This document shows, piece after piece, positions 46,263 to 60,997 of a stretch of 64,000 nt of DNA. This stretch comes from Taeniopygia guttata (taxonomy: Eukaryota > Chordata > Aves > Passeriformes > Estrildidae): contig NC_133026.1 in assembly GCF_048771995.1 (NCBI RefSeq), positions 10,298,001 to 10,362,000 on the forward strand. Reading direction: 5' to 3'. The stretch's first letter is position 1; the number at the start of each line of letters is the position of its first letter. The notes under the pieces were generated by a model. It was not told the DNA's origin. It searched no databases and worked only from the letters and a program-made list of their open reading frames with translations. A program made the position numbers and the translations under genes.

Positions 46263-49200
46263 TCTCTTTGCTCCAAGAGTCTTCTATAAAAGGTGAGACT
46301 GTTGAGGTCAAGGCGGGAATAGTGAATAGTGTTTTATCTGCAGTTCTGGGAAGTCTCTCAACCTTGATGAATGGGGCAGGGCTAAGCCCTGAGATATTGC
46401 ACATCAGTGTGAACAGCTCTTCTCACTAACAGAAAGATACCCAAACACTCAGGAATTTCAGACCTTTTTCCAAGTTGTGTTGAGAAGAAAATGATGTAAA
46501 GTGCTCTACAAGGGGTACTGCCCTGGAGCAGGCACAGTTGGGCAGCTGCACCTGTTACACTACAAGGTGTGTAACAGGAATCACTTTTCAACAACTTGTT
46601 TAACTGCTACTAAACTCCCAGACCAAGCCTAAAGCACTAATTACCCCCTCTGTGTGTTACATTGGTGTTATACTGCCCTTGTTTACACCGCTGTTACATG
46701 TATAACATGTCTTTGTTTTCAACATTTCCTGCTGAGCCTCCCACCAGCTGAAAAGTCACCACTGGATTGATGGCAAAAGCAGTGAAGTTACAGCATCCAA
46801 TTGTCCATCCAGGGACACAGACACAGGGAAGCAGAAAGCCAGGCCATGGGAGCCTCTCTAGAATGTGTGTGTGCAAAATGAGTGCTGCTCTCTAAAGGGT
46901 ACATCTACATCAGCCACACTTGTGGCAGCAAATGGCACACAACCACACAAATGACAGCCAAATCATAAGTATTTAGGAGTATGCAGCAAGGGTTTTAAAA
47001 ATAACTCTGTATATATTGAAATGAAATAAAATATTGCAAAAATCAGTTGCTACTAATGCCTATATATTTCTGCTTTCGTATATATATATTTGTTCTGTAA
47101 AATCCATATTAGTCTAGAAATAGAGGATGCCTTTAACTGAGTGCTTCCAAACAACTGACATCCCCAATCTTTCAATGGGTATTTGCAGACAGGTAGCTAC
47201 TCTTGGGAAAAATAGTCATCATATCACCCACTTGGTACTTCTTTCAACAGAGTTATTTTACCTATTATTTACAAGCATTTGGGAAATTGAGAAAATATTG
47301 GAAAAAAGACAATTGAGAAAATCTCAGCCACAAGCACTGTTAAGAGTGATGGTATAACAAAGGTCAGGAAGCACTTTATGTAATTTAAGATAGGTTTAAA
47401 GAGAATTCTATTTGGATAACAGTAGAAAAAAACCTCCAGGGCAGGACGTTTATGTCAGAACTGTCCAGCTGCCCAGAGATTCTGTGGCCTTTGCTCCCAT
47501 CTTGTCATTAAGACATGCCTCTATGAAGTGTTGCTGAACTACAGGCAATAGCAAAAATCACAAATAATAAAGCAACACATTCCATAGTCAATGGTGTGAC
47601 TACTGGAAGTGAATCAACAGTGATAAATGTGACAATCCTTTCTTTGCTTTCAGCACCTGTGCTTCCCATCTTGTTCTTATTATCACTGGCGTATTCTTCT
47701 AGTTCCCTTTTCCACCTGTTTCATTTAACCTTGCCTGATTTTTTAGCACTTGGTGATCCACAGAAGGTGCAATTTCTCACTTTCCAGCTCTGTTAAACTT
47801 CTCCCACTCTGTGCTTCCCACCTCACATCCCTACAGAGTTTTCATGGCACTGCACTAAACATAGAAATGGCATTTCCTGGAGGTTTTCTGTGAGGGCTCT
47901 CTTAGCACCCAAAACCTTGGATCCCTTTTTAAAAAGTTTCTGCTAAGCTCACAATTAATTGGGGAACACACCGTTAAACTTCTAACAAGACAAAAAAAAA
48001 AATTCAAGATATTAAAAAAAAAAGATACTTCAAAAAGATAAAAGTAAAACATGAGATTCTGATGTTAGCAACTCTCGTGCGCATTCCTAATTTTAAGTGC
48101 TTAATAGTCATTAACTCTACTGTGACTAGATACTGTGAATAAATTATGGGCATTAGGCAATAATTTTTAAAATTAGTTTTATTGTGCCTCAGCATAAAAT
48201 AATTCAATTGTTTCCATTCTTCCTCAAGAGATTTCCCTTTTTCCGCTGACAAATGCAGACAGAATTGGAAACTTCTTTGCTTCCCTCTTAAGCAAACAGC
48301 ATCACTATCCAGGCTGCTCTGGTAGGCAAACTAAAAATGCAGAGCACAGGGCCCATCAGACCCTTAAAAACAACACCTCTGAATTACCCAGACGATGCTG
48401 GCAAAGAAGTACACGGCTCCTTGCAGCCTCCCTAGGACAATGACAGCAAACCCTCTCCAAATTCACAAATAATCTCAACCTGCTCCCAGGCAGTGCAGGT
48501 CCAGGAAGGGCAAGTCCTGTTTCTCAGCAGTGCTCCAGAGTTCTTTGTTGGGAATGAAAACAATCTCTTACAAAGTGAGCACAGAGCCTTCCTCCCGTTT
48601 CCTTCTGCCGCCGAGTCTTGCTGGGAAGGGCAGAGGAGAATATGGCAATAGAGCCAGACTGGGCAAAGAGCCTGAAAATCAAGTGGATGGGAGAAAACAT
48701 GCTGCCCTTGGGTGTGAAAGATACTTTTGCAGCTTCTGGTGGTTTGCAGCCAAGCTGAGAGGGAAAACATAAATGAGCCACACAATGTAGGGCAGACACA
48801 GGGTTTCTCCCCCACTAAAATATCTGATTGGAGGAGGGTGACAGAAGATGTTTAAGAATTGTTTTACTGTAGCAAAGGTATAACCAGGGATGGTTCACTA
48901 TGAAACTGTAATATTTACACAGAATAATATAGAAGAGTATATTTTTCACAGCTTTTTTTCCACTGGCTCCTAAGAACATTTTCTTTAAAAATTCTCTGAC
49001 TGGAGCTGTATTGTTGAGAAAACTGTTTCAAAGTCTGGTTCTTGAGATTTAATGGGGAATGCAGCTACACCCCCAGAATGTGCCAACTTTTTTTCTTGTT
49101 GCAATTTAATACATTGAACATATTTCTTCTTCTTTAAATCAAACACTTACTATAGAAAAGTAGGACTGAAATCTGACTTCAGAACAGGAACTGGCCAGCT

Positions 49201-49532
49201 ATAACTAACCAGGCACTGCAATCACTGTGCAGCAAATGGATATCAAAATGCATCAACAATGTCTTTCTGCCCAAGTATCTTTCATGAAACTGAAAATTTT
49301 GTTTATGCTCCATTTTAGATCTGGTTCATTTGGTGATGAAAACTCTCCAAAATACACTGCACAGCTTGCTACTGCTCCACACTAATCAGAGAGTTTGTCA
49401 GCAGAGCTATTAACTCTTCCTTTGGGAATCTGCAGGGGTTGGCACATGCAGAGTAGCACTAAGAAAGACAACAGTGCCAAAACTGGGCAATCCTTCAGAG
49501 CTGGCTGTGCTGCTGCTCAGAGAAAGAGTTTG

Positions 49533-49695
49533 GATTCTGTGATTCTAATAGAGATGGAAAGAAGCTATGAGGTCATCCAAGTCTTGCTCCCTGCCAAAAA
49601 AAGACTGCTCCCTGCAGTGCACTTTTGAGTGCTTTGCCTACTTCTGTTAGAATATTTCAAATGATGGGATTTCTTCCACTTCCTTTCAGGGCTTA
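49533..49695 (-). mobile_element. Degenerate CR1-like LINE 3' fragment
   Basis: The + strand shows in order: GATTCTGTGATTCTAATAGA, GATGGAAAGAAGCTATGAGG, TCATCCAAGTC, and further on ATTTCAAATGATGGGATTTC followed by TTCCACTTCCTTTCAGGGC. This order resembles the reverse complement of the 3' end of avian CR1 elements, from memory of the consensus, so the element would be on the - strand. It is old and diverged, with no coding capacity. The match was made by eye only. Confidence 0.45.
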
Positions 49696-52600
49696 TTTCT
49701 GAGCTGAATTTACTTCAAATCCAGGAACCTTTGTCACTCTGTGATGCTTGGCATGAACCAGTCTCAGCTTCCTCTTATTATTTCTACCTCTCCACGTCCA
49801 ACTCAAAGGAACTTTTCCCCAGTGCCCCTGTTCTCTTTCAATATAACTCAGCTGAAGAGATTGCCTTTTACCCTACCACTTGGCCAAGCCCCACATCTTG
49901 AACTTTTGTCTTTCCTTTATAGCCATTCCCTCAAGCTGAGCCATGGTAATTGCTCTCTTCCTCCTTGCCTGTGTGCCAGCATCTTCAGCCAGACAGGCTT
50001 GGGCACTCACATCATCTCCAGCTCTGATTTCCCTGCCTCTCCCACCAACCCCTCCTCCTGTCTGGAGCAGCTCTCAGCCATGTCACTTCACAGGCATGCC
50101 AGCTTGGAAGCCCAGCTCTTTGGTCTCTTTCACACCAGCTATTTTGCACTCTGATTTCTTTCAGCATCTGTTCTTGGATGCTGCCACTTTTGAAAACCTT
50201 CAGCAACAAAGCCTAGAGGAAACCAGATAGGATGTGATGAGAATACAACCCAATGTATTTAAGCCCCCTCCTTGCCCACAGTCTTTCTGTGGCAGAAAGC
50301 AACAGCCAGTGCTCTCTGGTTTCATTCCAGCCCTATTTCTTAAGTTTACCTACTGACCCTCATCTTACATCAAAAGTTAAGCTTGTGGGGGAAAAGGAGA
50401 TATTTTCCTATCCTGCAAGACATTGATGTTTTAAAAATTTTTCTGTATTAAACTGGAACAAAGTTAAATATGTACAGAAGTTGTAAATGGAATCTTAAAA
50501 AAAACATGGTAGGTCAGAAAAAGAGGTTATTTATGGTCAATATTTCAGGGCATTTTGTTTTGTTTTGAAATTAAATTAGTTAACTCTCCAAACTGAAAAT
50601 TATTTCTCTGACATCATGAACAAAAATTAAAGACTTAAGGTGTTTTGACCACTTTGAAAACTCATTTTCCTTAAGCTGAAAAGGATCTTCCCAAATTGAC
50701 TCTTCTGAATTCAACACAATGGTCTTTCACAGTGAAAAAAGGGCCAACTACCTAATTCATTAGAAACTGTAACCAAAACCAAATTGCAAGGCATTTAATG
50801 TCATAGACCTTTTATGTGGCTACATCCAGAGCACAGAGACTTCCCAGATCTGACTCAAATCATTAAGAACAACTGCCATCAACAACACTTTTCAGAGATA
50901 CATCCATGTTCAGTCTGAGATGGTGCTTGGGTAAGACTTCTGGTGGGAAAGGGCTGGTGCAGCCTCTTCTCATTCTCTACAGTTTAAAGAAGGATGGGCA
51001 CTGTAGGTAACAGTGGGATCCTGGAATGGGTCAGGCCTTTTTGACACTCAAGACTGCCAGTGCATTTTCTTTTTACTCAAATAATAAAATGTTTCTATGT
51101 AAACGATTCCAGAATTTACAAGTCAATGAGCTCATTCAGCTAAAAAAATGGAAATATGGATCAAAGAACATAAGCTCTGCCTTCCAAAATGACAGGCAAG
51201 TTCAAATAGCAAATCAGAAAAGTAGGAAAATTGCACAGCTGCACTTAGGCTGAAGGGAAACTGTAGATAGTGAAGATGTTTCCCTGCATCATCCTGGTTT
51301 CCTCAGAGCAGATTTTCTCCTATCACATGATATATTCAAATAATGGATAAATACAACTGAGACTGATAAAAGGCTTTGGGATTTAGGCAAACTTTAATGA
51401 ACTGAATGAACAACCATTAAACTTTCTGTATGCTCAGGACATACTTTAATCCTGTTAATTTGATGATCAACAAGAATTAGCACTAAATCATTTCCTTTAA
51501 TGCAAAGGAATCATTCACTATAAACCTAAATTACACTTCATGTGCCAAATTCTCTGCGGCCAAAAAACTAAGAGCTTCCAATCCTTTAGATGGCTGGACA
51601 AAGGAGCAGAAAAAGTTACACAATGATTTAAGACAGTTCAGAAAGCTGGAAACAAATCAAAATGGGGTAGAAACTCTGGTTCAGGAAGGGAACACTCAAA
51701 GCTTCACAGATGAAAAAAGCAACAGCAATTTTATCATAAAAGATTATGGGAATACATAAAAAAGGTAAGGCATGATTATGTTTGCTTTCAGCTTTGAAGT
51801 ACTTTAAAATATTCAGCTGCCATCTCACATTTAATTTGTTTAAATTAACTTTACACATTGTTTAAAGAACAGCATAGAACTATTTCAACAGAATGCAGTG
51901 GACCAGGACTCTGGAGAATCTGGTCTCCCACCTTGCACCTCGAGCACCATCAGGTACAGCATCACCTTTCTCTGTGCTTCAGGTTCAGCTTTGCAAAACC
52001 AGCCATGAAGCTGCTTGCAGCTGTTATCTTTTTACTCAGATTACAAATCTCCCAGGACACGGTGTTTATTACTAATTGTTTTTACAGCACTTTTCATAAT
52101 CACAGTTGAGATCTGACAATTCTGTTTAATGCAATATGCTTTTTCTATTTTGTAACCCTTTGTCTTCCTAGTCTTAATCTCTAAAGAGATTTCATATACA
52201 GGGAAAAATTTAATTATAATAAACTTGGGATCTAAAAACATCCTGAGATAATGGAATTAGCTTATTTGTTGTTAACAAATAATGGAAATTATTTTAACAC
52301 TGTTAATAAAATATTCACATTCTACATTCTCACAATGTAATCAAAGGCGAGTTTCTGAAATAAAGTAATTTTCTTTAACCTGTCCCCTTCTCTTTCTATA
52401 ACCTCCAAATTTCCATTAGCTGACTTACCCTGCATTTTTGGGAAAGAATCTATGTAAAGTTCTCCTTAACAACAACAAGAGACATTTTCTGTGTATGGAA
52501 CACCAAGACATGAAGCTATTTTCTCGGTTCAATGAAAACTGCAGAAGGAAAGGTCAGTGGTGCCACGAGCAGCAGTGCCTTGTACACCTGCAGGCACTGA

Positions 52601-53555
52601 AAAGGGACTGTCCTGTCACAGGAGACTCACTGAGAACTGTGGCTGAGCTTCTTCAGACTCTCCTTATGTGAGTTCATCTTCTCCTTACAGACACTTCCAC
52701 TATATGCCATAGTAAAAAGGACAAGTTAGGCTTGAAGCAACAAATTAAGATCCATTGAAAGGAGCCATTTAAGAGGGTATTACATCTCTAAGCAAATTAA
52801 TGTTGTATCCTTATATAAATAAAGAATGCTTTTACTATTCAGAGTTCTCCTTCCCAAGCCTAACCATTCCTACAGCTTTCCTTCAGCCAGAGATTTCACT
52901 GACAACAGGAGCCAAACGAGTGCCTGAGGCAGGCAAGCTGGAGTGGATCCCAAGGGTGACAGAGCCCATTTCCAGGGGTAACTGGCAGCACAGCACCCTG
53001 TGCTGAATAATTTGTCACAAAAACATGACAGTGTGTGGCATGGCAAAAGCCCTGTTCTCCTGCAAAGGCTGGCAAGAGAAGAGGGGAATGGAAAGGGGGA
53101 TGGAGAGCATCAGCTCCTATAGCACAGCACAGTCTGTGGCTAGAGCTGCAGGAGCTACAAAGCCTTGTTCCAAATCTTACATATATTCATTATTTCCCCT
53201 TCCAAAGCAGATGCCTTGTGAAATGCCCTCTAAGGCAGCAGTGTGGGAAAGCAGTATATTTTCCTCCACTGCTGAAACAGCAAATGTGATCAGCTATGCT
53301 GATCACTTGGCACTTTTAAAGAATCAGTGTTTAGCACTCCATTAAGACCATATACCAAAATGAAGGAAAGCAAATTGTTTCAGACTATGCAAGCTATAAA
53401 AATCAAATACATACATACAATACTTCTTACTTGCATAAAACATGGAAGAATCAAAATTCCATTTTATTAAGACATTCCTGTAACAGTACAGCTAGACTCA
53501 TGGCAAAGTCTGGGAGGGAGAAAGAAAGAAGTATGGCTTTTAGGTAACAAAAAAG

Positions 53556-53580
53556 GGAAGATTTTTTTAATAAATCTTCC
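53556..53580. repeat. 9-bp inverted repeat (hairpin)
   Basis: GGAAGATTT and AAATCTTCC are exact reverse complements separated by 7 bases. Intronic; no function inferred. Confidence 0.75.
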
Positions 53581-53795
53581 TCAGAAATCTGAGCAGCCAG
53601 CTTGTTTCATCTATTTCCAGCTTCCATGAGAAGCATGATTGAAGGAGAAGGACCTGTAACACCAAAGAATCTCAGCATATTTGGAAATGGGAAATCCTTT
53701 TTTTTTAACAGTGTCAGAGACTCTGCAGGAATAAATTTGTTGGTGTATTTTAATAAATTGGAAATCTAATAAGCAGTAAAATTCACAAGAATTTA

Positions 53796-53817
53796 ACTGA
53801 AATTTTATAATTTCAGT
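53796..53817. repeat. 9-bp inverted repeat (hairpin with 4-base loop)
   Basis: ACTGAAATT and AATTTCAGT are exact reverse complements around TTAT. It lies 220 bp from the previous hairpin in the same intron. Confidence 0.75.
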
Positions 53818-56800
53818 GAAATTGTAGTTACACTCAAAGCTGCTTTTTAAAACAAAAATGGAACCATTTTCCATCTAATTCTTTTACTCATACTGGAAGA
53901 ATGACATGCAAGTGATACTTGCAAACAGTAACACAATAACTGTACAACTGCAGTACACCCACCTTCCTGGAAAGCTACAGCTTTTTGTCTTCCCTTTGTC
54001 TCTGTCTTACTTGGTACACAGGACAGTATTCTTTTTCCTCTAAGCCATCCACGGAAATACAACTGGAATTTCTTGATTTGTAGTTAAACTATGCTAAACC
54101 ACATCCTCTCTCAAAAACCATATTTGGAGCCAACTCTTCTTGTCCTGTTCCACTAAACTCATGATATGCTTTTCTCTTGAAGATGATTTTATCAAGGAAG
54201 AAATGGGCTTGCGTCAAGGGAGGAAATACTTCAGTGACAAGTAATCTTGCCTGAGAAAGCACAAAAATTACTTTGTAGGGCTCTCCCCACCCCTTTAGTT
54301 CTTGGACATTTCTCCTTTTCTTCTGCCCTGCACAGAAGTCATGTTATGCCTGGAAACACGAGGCATCTTTAAAAAGTACATTTACAAATTTCCTTTTAAC
54401 TCTGGATTCTCATGGGTAAACAGTACAATTTCTTCAGCAATATTTGCTCCTCTTCAGTTTCCCAGACCATCAGCCTTATTTCTAATCACTGACTATTCAG
54501 TGCAAGGAGATTAAACAAGTTGGTCTCCTGATGCAATCAGAACAGCAAGACAGAACCTTTCCTCCTCTCTAGACAGACTGGGAGTTCTCTGAGCCAGAAT
54601 TGAAAGTGTTCACATGATGCTTATCAGCACAAATTAACTTTTCTTTCTGGGAGATTTGTTTCCCATAGATCAGAAACAACACTAAGGGGATTTTTGAGAC
54701 AGCAGTGTTTGCATGGCAGAAAGAAAGAACAATACTGCTAAGAGGCCAAGGCAGTATCTTCTTCTGAGAAAAAACATGAAGAAGGGTTTTGCCAGTACCA
54801 TGACAAACAGCTTATATTCACAAATAAGGTTCTTAAAGCTAATAGGCAAAATGCCTAAAAGCCAGGTGGCTCTACAAAGACTCCTGAAAACCAAACTGTA
54901 TCATTTCTTTTTGTACTTAAATCTTTGAGGGACTCAGGTTTTACTTTAAAGACCTCAGGCCCTTCTCTCAGCTGAGTTACTTCTACTGACTCCATAGGGG
55001 TGCAAATCTTTTCACTTTCATGAAAAAAAACTGTTTATGTATAACAGAAAAAAATCCAGACAGCTAAAGCAACAGACAATTACAAAAAATTATGCGTGAT
55101 GTGTGGAACTTGGAATTGGAGCCACCCATATGTGAATGTCCCTGAAGCTCAGGGTGACAGGACTGGCACTGATGGAGGTAGCACTTGACAATTCCGTTGG
55201 CAAAATGGGCTTATTGTGTCCAAAGCACTCAGGACAATAACATGGGAGATCTGTTTCAAACAGTTTACCAGGTACATGGAACTTTACACCTCAAAACAAC
55301 CCATGTCCTCTGCCTACAGCATCTCACTGCAAGGGAAATGCTGGCTGGCTGTCACAGAGGGTAGTTATGGATTTTAACCACCCCTTTGGACCCCACACAG
55401 TGAACAGCTGAGGACTTTGATTTTCTCTAACCTGTGACTGGGCTCTGGATGCTGTAACCCACTGCAGGAGCTGGAAAAGCCCTGCTCCCCCCAGCACCAA
55501 GGGACACTCAAAGCTTCTCTTTTGCTACCATTGGCCAACGGCTTTCAAATCAATTAAATTTGCACAAAAGGTAACTATTTCACTGTCACTTGCTATTAGC
55601 AAGTCTCCTTCTGACACACCTCCCCCTCCACTCCACACCGTGACCGTGCTACAGAGCACTGCTGGGACTACAGCTCAGCTAAAAACTCAGCTAAGGAGTT
55701 CTTTTGAGTGGTAACCCTTTAATAAAAGTATTTTTAAAGGTAGATGGAGAAGTGTTTGAGAATAAGGGAAAAAAGCTCCTGTGGCTTTGCTGTTTGGTAT
55801 TACCCCAAACAATGTATATATAACATGAAAGTTTTGGTAAAATGCAGAAAGGATAAACAATCGACAGCCATAATAAAAGGCTATTTTTCTGCTCCTGCAT
55901 GAAGTCTGAAATGCTGGAATATATTCAAATGAAGCCAAAGCCTTTACTGATTTCTTTTGACAGAGCCTGGATTTCAGACTGGGCTCAGTGTATAAGCAAT
56001 CTATAAAAATAAATCCTAAGTAACTCTTTTCTCATTTCTTTGAAATGCTACAAGTGTTCCCTTCTTTTCTTGAGAAATGAGATTCAGAATTTCTATTCTG
56101 AAAACCCTTTTGTCAGGGAGACAATGTCTGAGCGAGTCTGAAGGAAGTTCAGAGAACTCTGAATGCTCTTGGAATCCAAAACAAAAAGTAAGACTTGCTT
56201 ATTATTGTTAGTACAACACACAAATAACCTCCTAAGAAATCGAGTCTGCTAATGGCAGACTAAGTATATACAAGGTAATTTTTTTTAAGAGCTACATTAA
56301 TTTGCATCACTCCCTGAAGATGTCAGTGGCCACACGGGAAAAGACACGTATTTTGTACAGCTCCACAGACTGCTTGTTTAATAAAGAGGGTAATAACTTG
56401 AACCCACATAGATCTTTGTACTTCTGGTCTGTTTGGCAATATCCCACACCTGGATCTGAGGCTCTCTTTGGTGCCAGCTGCCTCACCATGTCTGTCTATC
56501 CCAGCAGCTCACCATTACATGTAGCTCAAAAGGAGCTAAACCACAAAAGAGTTTAATAAATTAATTTTTCCATCTTTATTACCCTACAGGCTTAACTAGA
56601 TGAAACTGAATAATTTAAAAGATCATTTAATGCACCTATTATTTCACCAAAAGACATATTGAAGTTTGAAAACAGGATAAGAAGGACATGATATGTGTGA
56701 AACTAGAGATGGCATCAAATAAAACAGAAAACAGTGTTTACCAGCACTGGCTGAAAGTCTTCATTCTTGCCCAGTTTGATGCAAAATGTCAATCCAGTTC

Positions 56801-59800
56801 AATAAATAGTTTAAATACAATTTGTAGTCAAAATAAGGAGGAATTGTGTATGATAAATGCATGCAAAGTGGTATGTAAAGCTTTATCAATACATTTGTGA
56901 CTGGGTTAGTGGCTCTCTCCCCCTGGGAGCCTAAGCCCCCACTACATCAAAGCTCATAAGTTGTCACTATCTGCTACTGAACAAGAAGACTGGTGACATT
57001 TTTATCTGCTTTTGGGGGTAGACAGATTGCAATGAATATGTTTCCTTTTACTTTTCTTATGCAGTTAAATATAAACTTCAGTATCAAAGTAGATCTTTCC
57101 TTGCCCCGCTCAGGGCAGAACAGAAGTGATAATTTTTTTTTTTTTTAAATGGATAAGGTTTTGATACAGAAAAGAATATTAGGATGCAAGGGGATGTTTA
57201 TCTTTACAGGATTTGCATGAAGCTTCAACTTTAGGAGGAGATCAGTGATCTCCCTCAGCTGTCACCAGAGGGATCCTTCAGCTCACTATTTAAAATTTCT
57301 GAGAAAATTCTCTATAAAACATTTAAAATAGGAAAGGTACACATACCCAGGAAAAGAAATTCCTATGTGAAAATTTTGATAAACAATTCAAAGCAGTCAA
57401 AATATGTCAATATTTTTAATGTAATTTTATTTCCAATTCATACCTGCTAGTTTCAAATTCAGGTACCTTGAAATTTTGAAGGTAACTTCAAAATATGTAT
57501 TATCAGATTAAAACAGTAACATTTTGAAAACAGCTTTGAATGAGTCTAAAAAGTATGGTTTAGGATGTTTACAAATATATTGAAACATTTGAGAATCCAG
57601 CCTGACTTCCTGCAGAACACTTGAAAATATTTTTGCCCTGTTGATGGAAAAGAAACATTTATTTTGGTTTATTCTCAGTTTGATGAAATTACTTGTTTTG
57701 CCAATAAATAGTTTTTCTGCCAAAAACTAAGCTGCTGTTAAGGATGAAGAAGCTGTGAAAATTTTATTTTAATATCAGAAATGTGTTTTTGCTGGACATT
57801 TTATAAACACAAGTGCGTATTGTTTTAGAGCAATCCAGATACAAGGGAAGCTTGGGCTTCAAATTTACATCTTTACTGCTACCAAAGGATGCAAAGTTGT
57901 AAAAGCCACCATCTTTCAAGTATATGGTATTTCGGCATGATGAGAAAAGGCTCTCTCTCTCACTCTCTCCCTTTTTTATCTTCCAAGCACTTCTCTGCTT
58001 TTAGCATATTTAGGCACCTTGTGCTTAACCACCTGAAAAGCTTTCTGAGGAGTGCATGACTGGTCAAAAATATGATGAAACAGTCTGACAACCAGGTCTT
58101 TAGAAGCAGGACAAGAGTATCTATATATTTATTCAATTTATTTTCCTTTTTTTTTGTGGGGATGGGGGAATAAAATGGCTTTCCCAGGGGCAGAGAAATG
58201 CAGCAAAGACCTGAGCGGATGCCCTGGGCACATGGCCGTGGCCTGAGCTGCCTCTGGGCTGTGCTGGGAAGCATTAACCCACCTGCTCTGCACTTTGGAC
58301 CTGAGTTAACCTCTGTGGTGTCTGTGAACTGCACTGCTCTGCACTGCAGGGGCACATCACCCACCTGGCAGATAACTCAGGACTCTTCTGTTTTTTATTA
58401 AAAGCCTCTGTGGGACTTGCCTGTCTTTGCTCACACTTTTCTCAGGCCATCCTAAGGACATCCTGATTTGCAGAAAATCAGTAAAATGTCAAGTACAGTG
58501 ATACTGATATCCTGTCACCAACAGCAAGCCAGAGCTGTATATTCTAGCTTTTTATGTTACTCAGATCCCAAAAATAGGTGTCTAATGCCATTTGAGACAC
58601 CTCAGGGTGCTTGGGACACTTCTTAGAACTTGCAAACACAACATGACTCCATGTGAGATGCTACTTGAGAAGCTGGAGCACCTAGAACTGCACTAGATGC
58701 TCACAGCTAGGCAGTCAAACTTTCTTCCAGTGTCAGAATCCATGCCAGTCACTGACCAAGTGGTTGCATCCTTTGGCACAAGTTTCCTGAACCTCCAGGT
58801 GAGCCCACTACTATGGCCAGAGTCCCAGCAGCTAAACCTAAGCTGTTAGCTCAAAACCACTCAAGGAACACACACCAAAAAGGTGTTTGAAAACTTCCAC
58901 CCTGACCTAAGAAGCAAACCCGTAGATCTCTACACAGATTGTACCTAGCACAGGTATTTTGACCTAAATGCCTACAAGAAAATGACATTTTCATAAGCTG
59001 TAAAGTATGCAAGCACGTAATTACCAGGTGAGCTTGAAATAGTTGTATTGAAATTGATCATTAATTTTTATGGATGTGAACAGGATTTGAATAATTTCAC
59101 AGAGATGAACTACATCTGTTTTTGAAGCAACTAGAGAGTGTTATCATGCCAAGAAAAAAAGCATATGTTCAGTCTGATTCAGACCCTGAAAAATATCTTC
59201 TAAAATACAAATTATGTAAAACTTTTTCTCACATTAAGTGTACAGTGTAAAATGTTCACATTGTTGGGGGACTGGCTGGCCTGCCAAGACTCTGTGGGTT
59301 CGTTCCTACTCTATGGTCTCACAGATATTTACAGGGATCTTTCAGATACTGCTAAGTAATTGGGACATTCAGTTCCACTAAAATGGTTAGAAACAGCAAG
59401 TGTCAAATAGAGTTGTTTACTCCCTTAATTTATGACCCACTAATCTAATTCCAAATTCTGCAGGACTGGGTAAATGAGGCACAGCTTTAAACCATCAAAT
59501 TAAAATTTGCATTACCACACTATGAGAACTAGCTCTAAAGACCATCTTTCATATTCTGTAGAAGTAGTCACTAAATATAAATTAACACACTGCAAATCCT
59601 GATCTTGATAATGATGCCTACTTCTCAATGACATGCTAAGGCAGGGAAACAGTATACCCATGGTTTATACAACTTTCATGAAGAATGAATCTTAATTCCT
59701 CTCTCTAAACGTATTTTTTTTATTATTTGTAATTTTTACTGACTATGAATATTACATTCTCTTTCTACAGAAAAGGTCTTTTTTCTTTTCTGGGTTGAGT

Positions 59801-60935
59801 ACAACCACGAACTCTGTCTCTACACCACTGCACTTGCTGGGCCAGGAACACCAAATTTCTGTGGCTGGGTAATGCAGACAGAAGTGTCCCAAAGGACACA
59901 TCAAACCTAAGTGTTATTATTGGAATCACCGTGTGCAAAAGGAATAAAGAAATCATGAGTTAATATCTTGCAGCTCCTTTCTTCTACCTGCCAAACTCCA
60001 TGTGCAACAAGAAAATACCTACATGTCTATCTGACCTAACTACCCCTTGGGTAATTTGGGCCTGCAGTGCCCTGAGGTTTGTACTCTGCAAGCTGAACTG
60101 GTCACTTTGATAGAGCCAAAGTTGGGGGGCAAATTCTCTGTTAAGCTTTTAAGAAGGATGAAAGAAAAACAACAAAGAAACACTCTCTATTTGGATAATG
60201 ATTTTTTAAGGGAACCAGGACTGTTAATTAAATGTTCACCTTTTACATAGTTCATAGAAAACTTCTTGGTTTGTTACAGTTCTGTAAAGAGACTCATGAC
60301 CAGAGTATTGGAAAACTGAAATATATGTGCATGCGTATTTTTTAAAATGACACCTGAGATCTCAAGCTTGCCTCCAACCACTAAGTGATAAATTTTATTT
60401 CTCACTCCATGTATACATATCTAACACTCAAGATGGAACTGAAAAATACACACAGAATGTGGCTGCAGAATTACAGAATGTGGTTGCTCACAATGGCTGA
60501 AGCAAATAATTCATCCCCTCGCAGTCCTGCAGCATTAAGAATTGCAGCAAACCCCACCATGATCTCCTGGCAGGCAAAGAGCTGCCAAGCCAGGAGAAAC
60601 ACCTCAGTGAAGCTAAAAGGCCCAACAGGACTCCAGTTTGTGGGGACTGGCTAGGCTGCACCACCTGAATGCAAGTGTCATGAAATCCTGAAGGCAATAA
60701 AGGCAAGGAATCTTGTAACTCATTACTGCAGTGATGTTAGATGCCTCCGTTTTATCCATGGTAAAATTAATTAACCATTATAATGTGTGTGTCTGCTGGG
60801 TGTTGTTAGGAGTCAACACAAATTATTTATTATTGCAATGGTTTCCAGGGTCCGTGGGGTGTACTGTAAGCAGTTTTCTTACTAGAAACTCTGTTAATTG
60901 TGTGTATTAGAGAAAAAGAAAAAGGTGGTTCCAAC

Positions 60936-60997
60936 CTGTCATGCCTCAGTGCCCTCATATCAACATACACTGTGGTGGGATCTGGTCCAGATGTTCC
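60936..60997 (-). CDS. DIP2C: DIP2C coding exon, 20 residues plus split Arg
   Basis: 62 nt, acceptor TTGTTTACAG, donor ACAG|GTTGGA (weaker than its neighbours). It encodes GTSGPDPTTVYVDMRALRHD and ends AG, completed by the exon at 44,934. It starts in phase 0, so the upstream junction can accept an in-frame cassette. TSGPDPTTVYVD is strongly conserved among DIP2 paralogues. Confidence 0.96.

Larger units (their letters stand above)
44935..60935 (-). other. DIP2C: DIP2C intron, 16.0 kb
   Basis: The largest intron in the window. I found no coding exon, RNA gene or intact mobile element. It holds a CR1-like fragment (about 49,533-49,695), T/C-rich tracts (46,229-46,262; 57,951-57,980), short TA runs (about 47,080) and two AT-rich hairpins (53,556-53,580 and 53,796-53,817). 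Open frames up to 137 codons are unsupported. Undetected alternative exons or regulatory elements cannot be excluded. Confidence 0.8.
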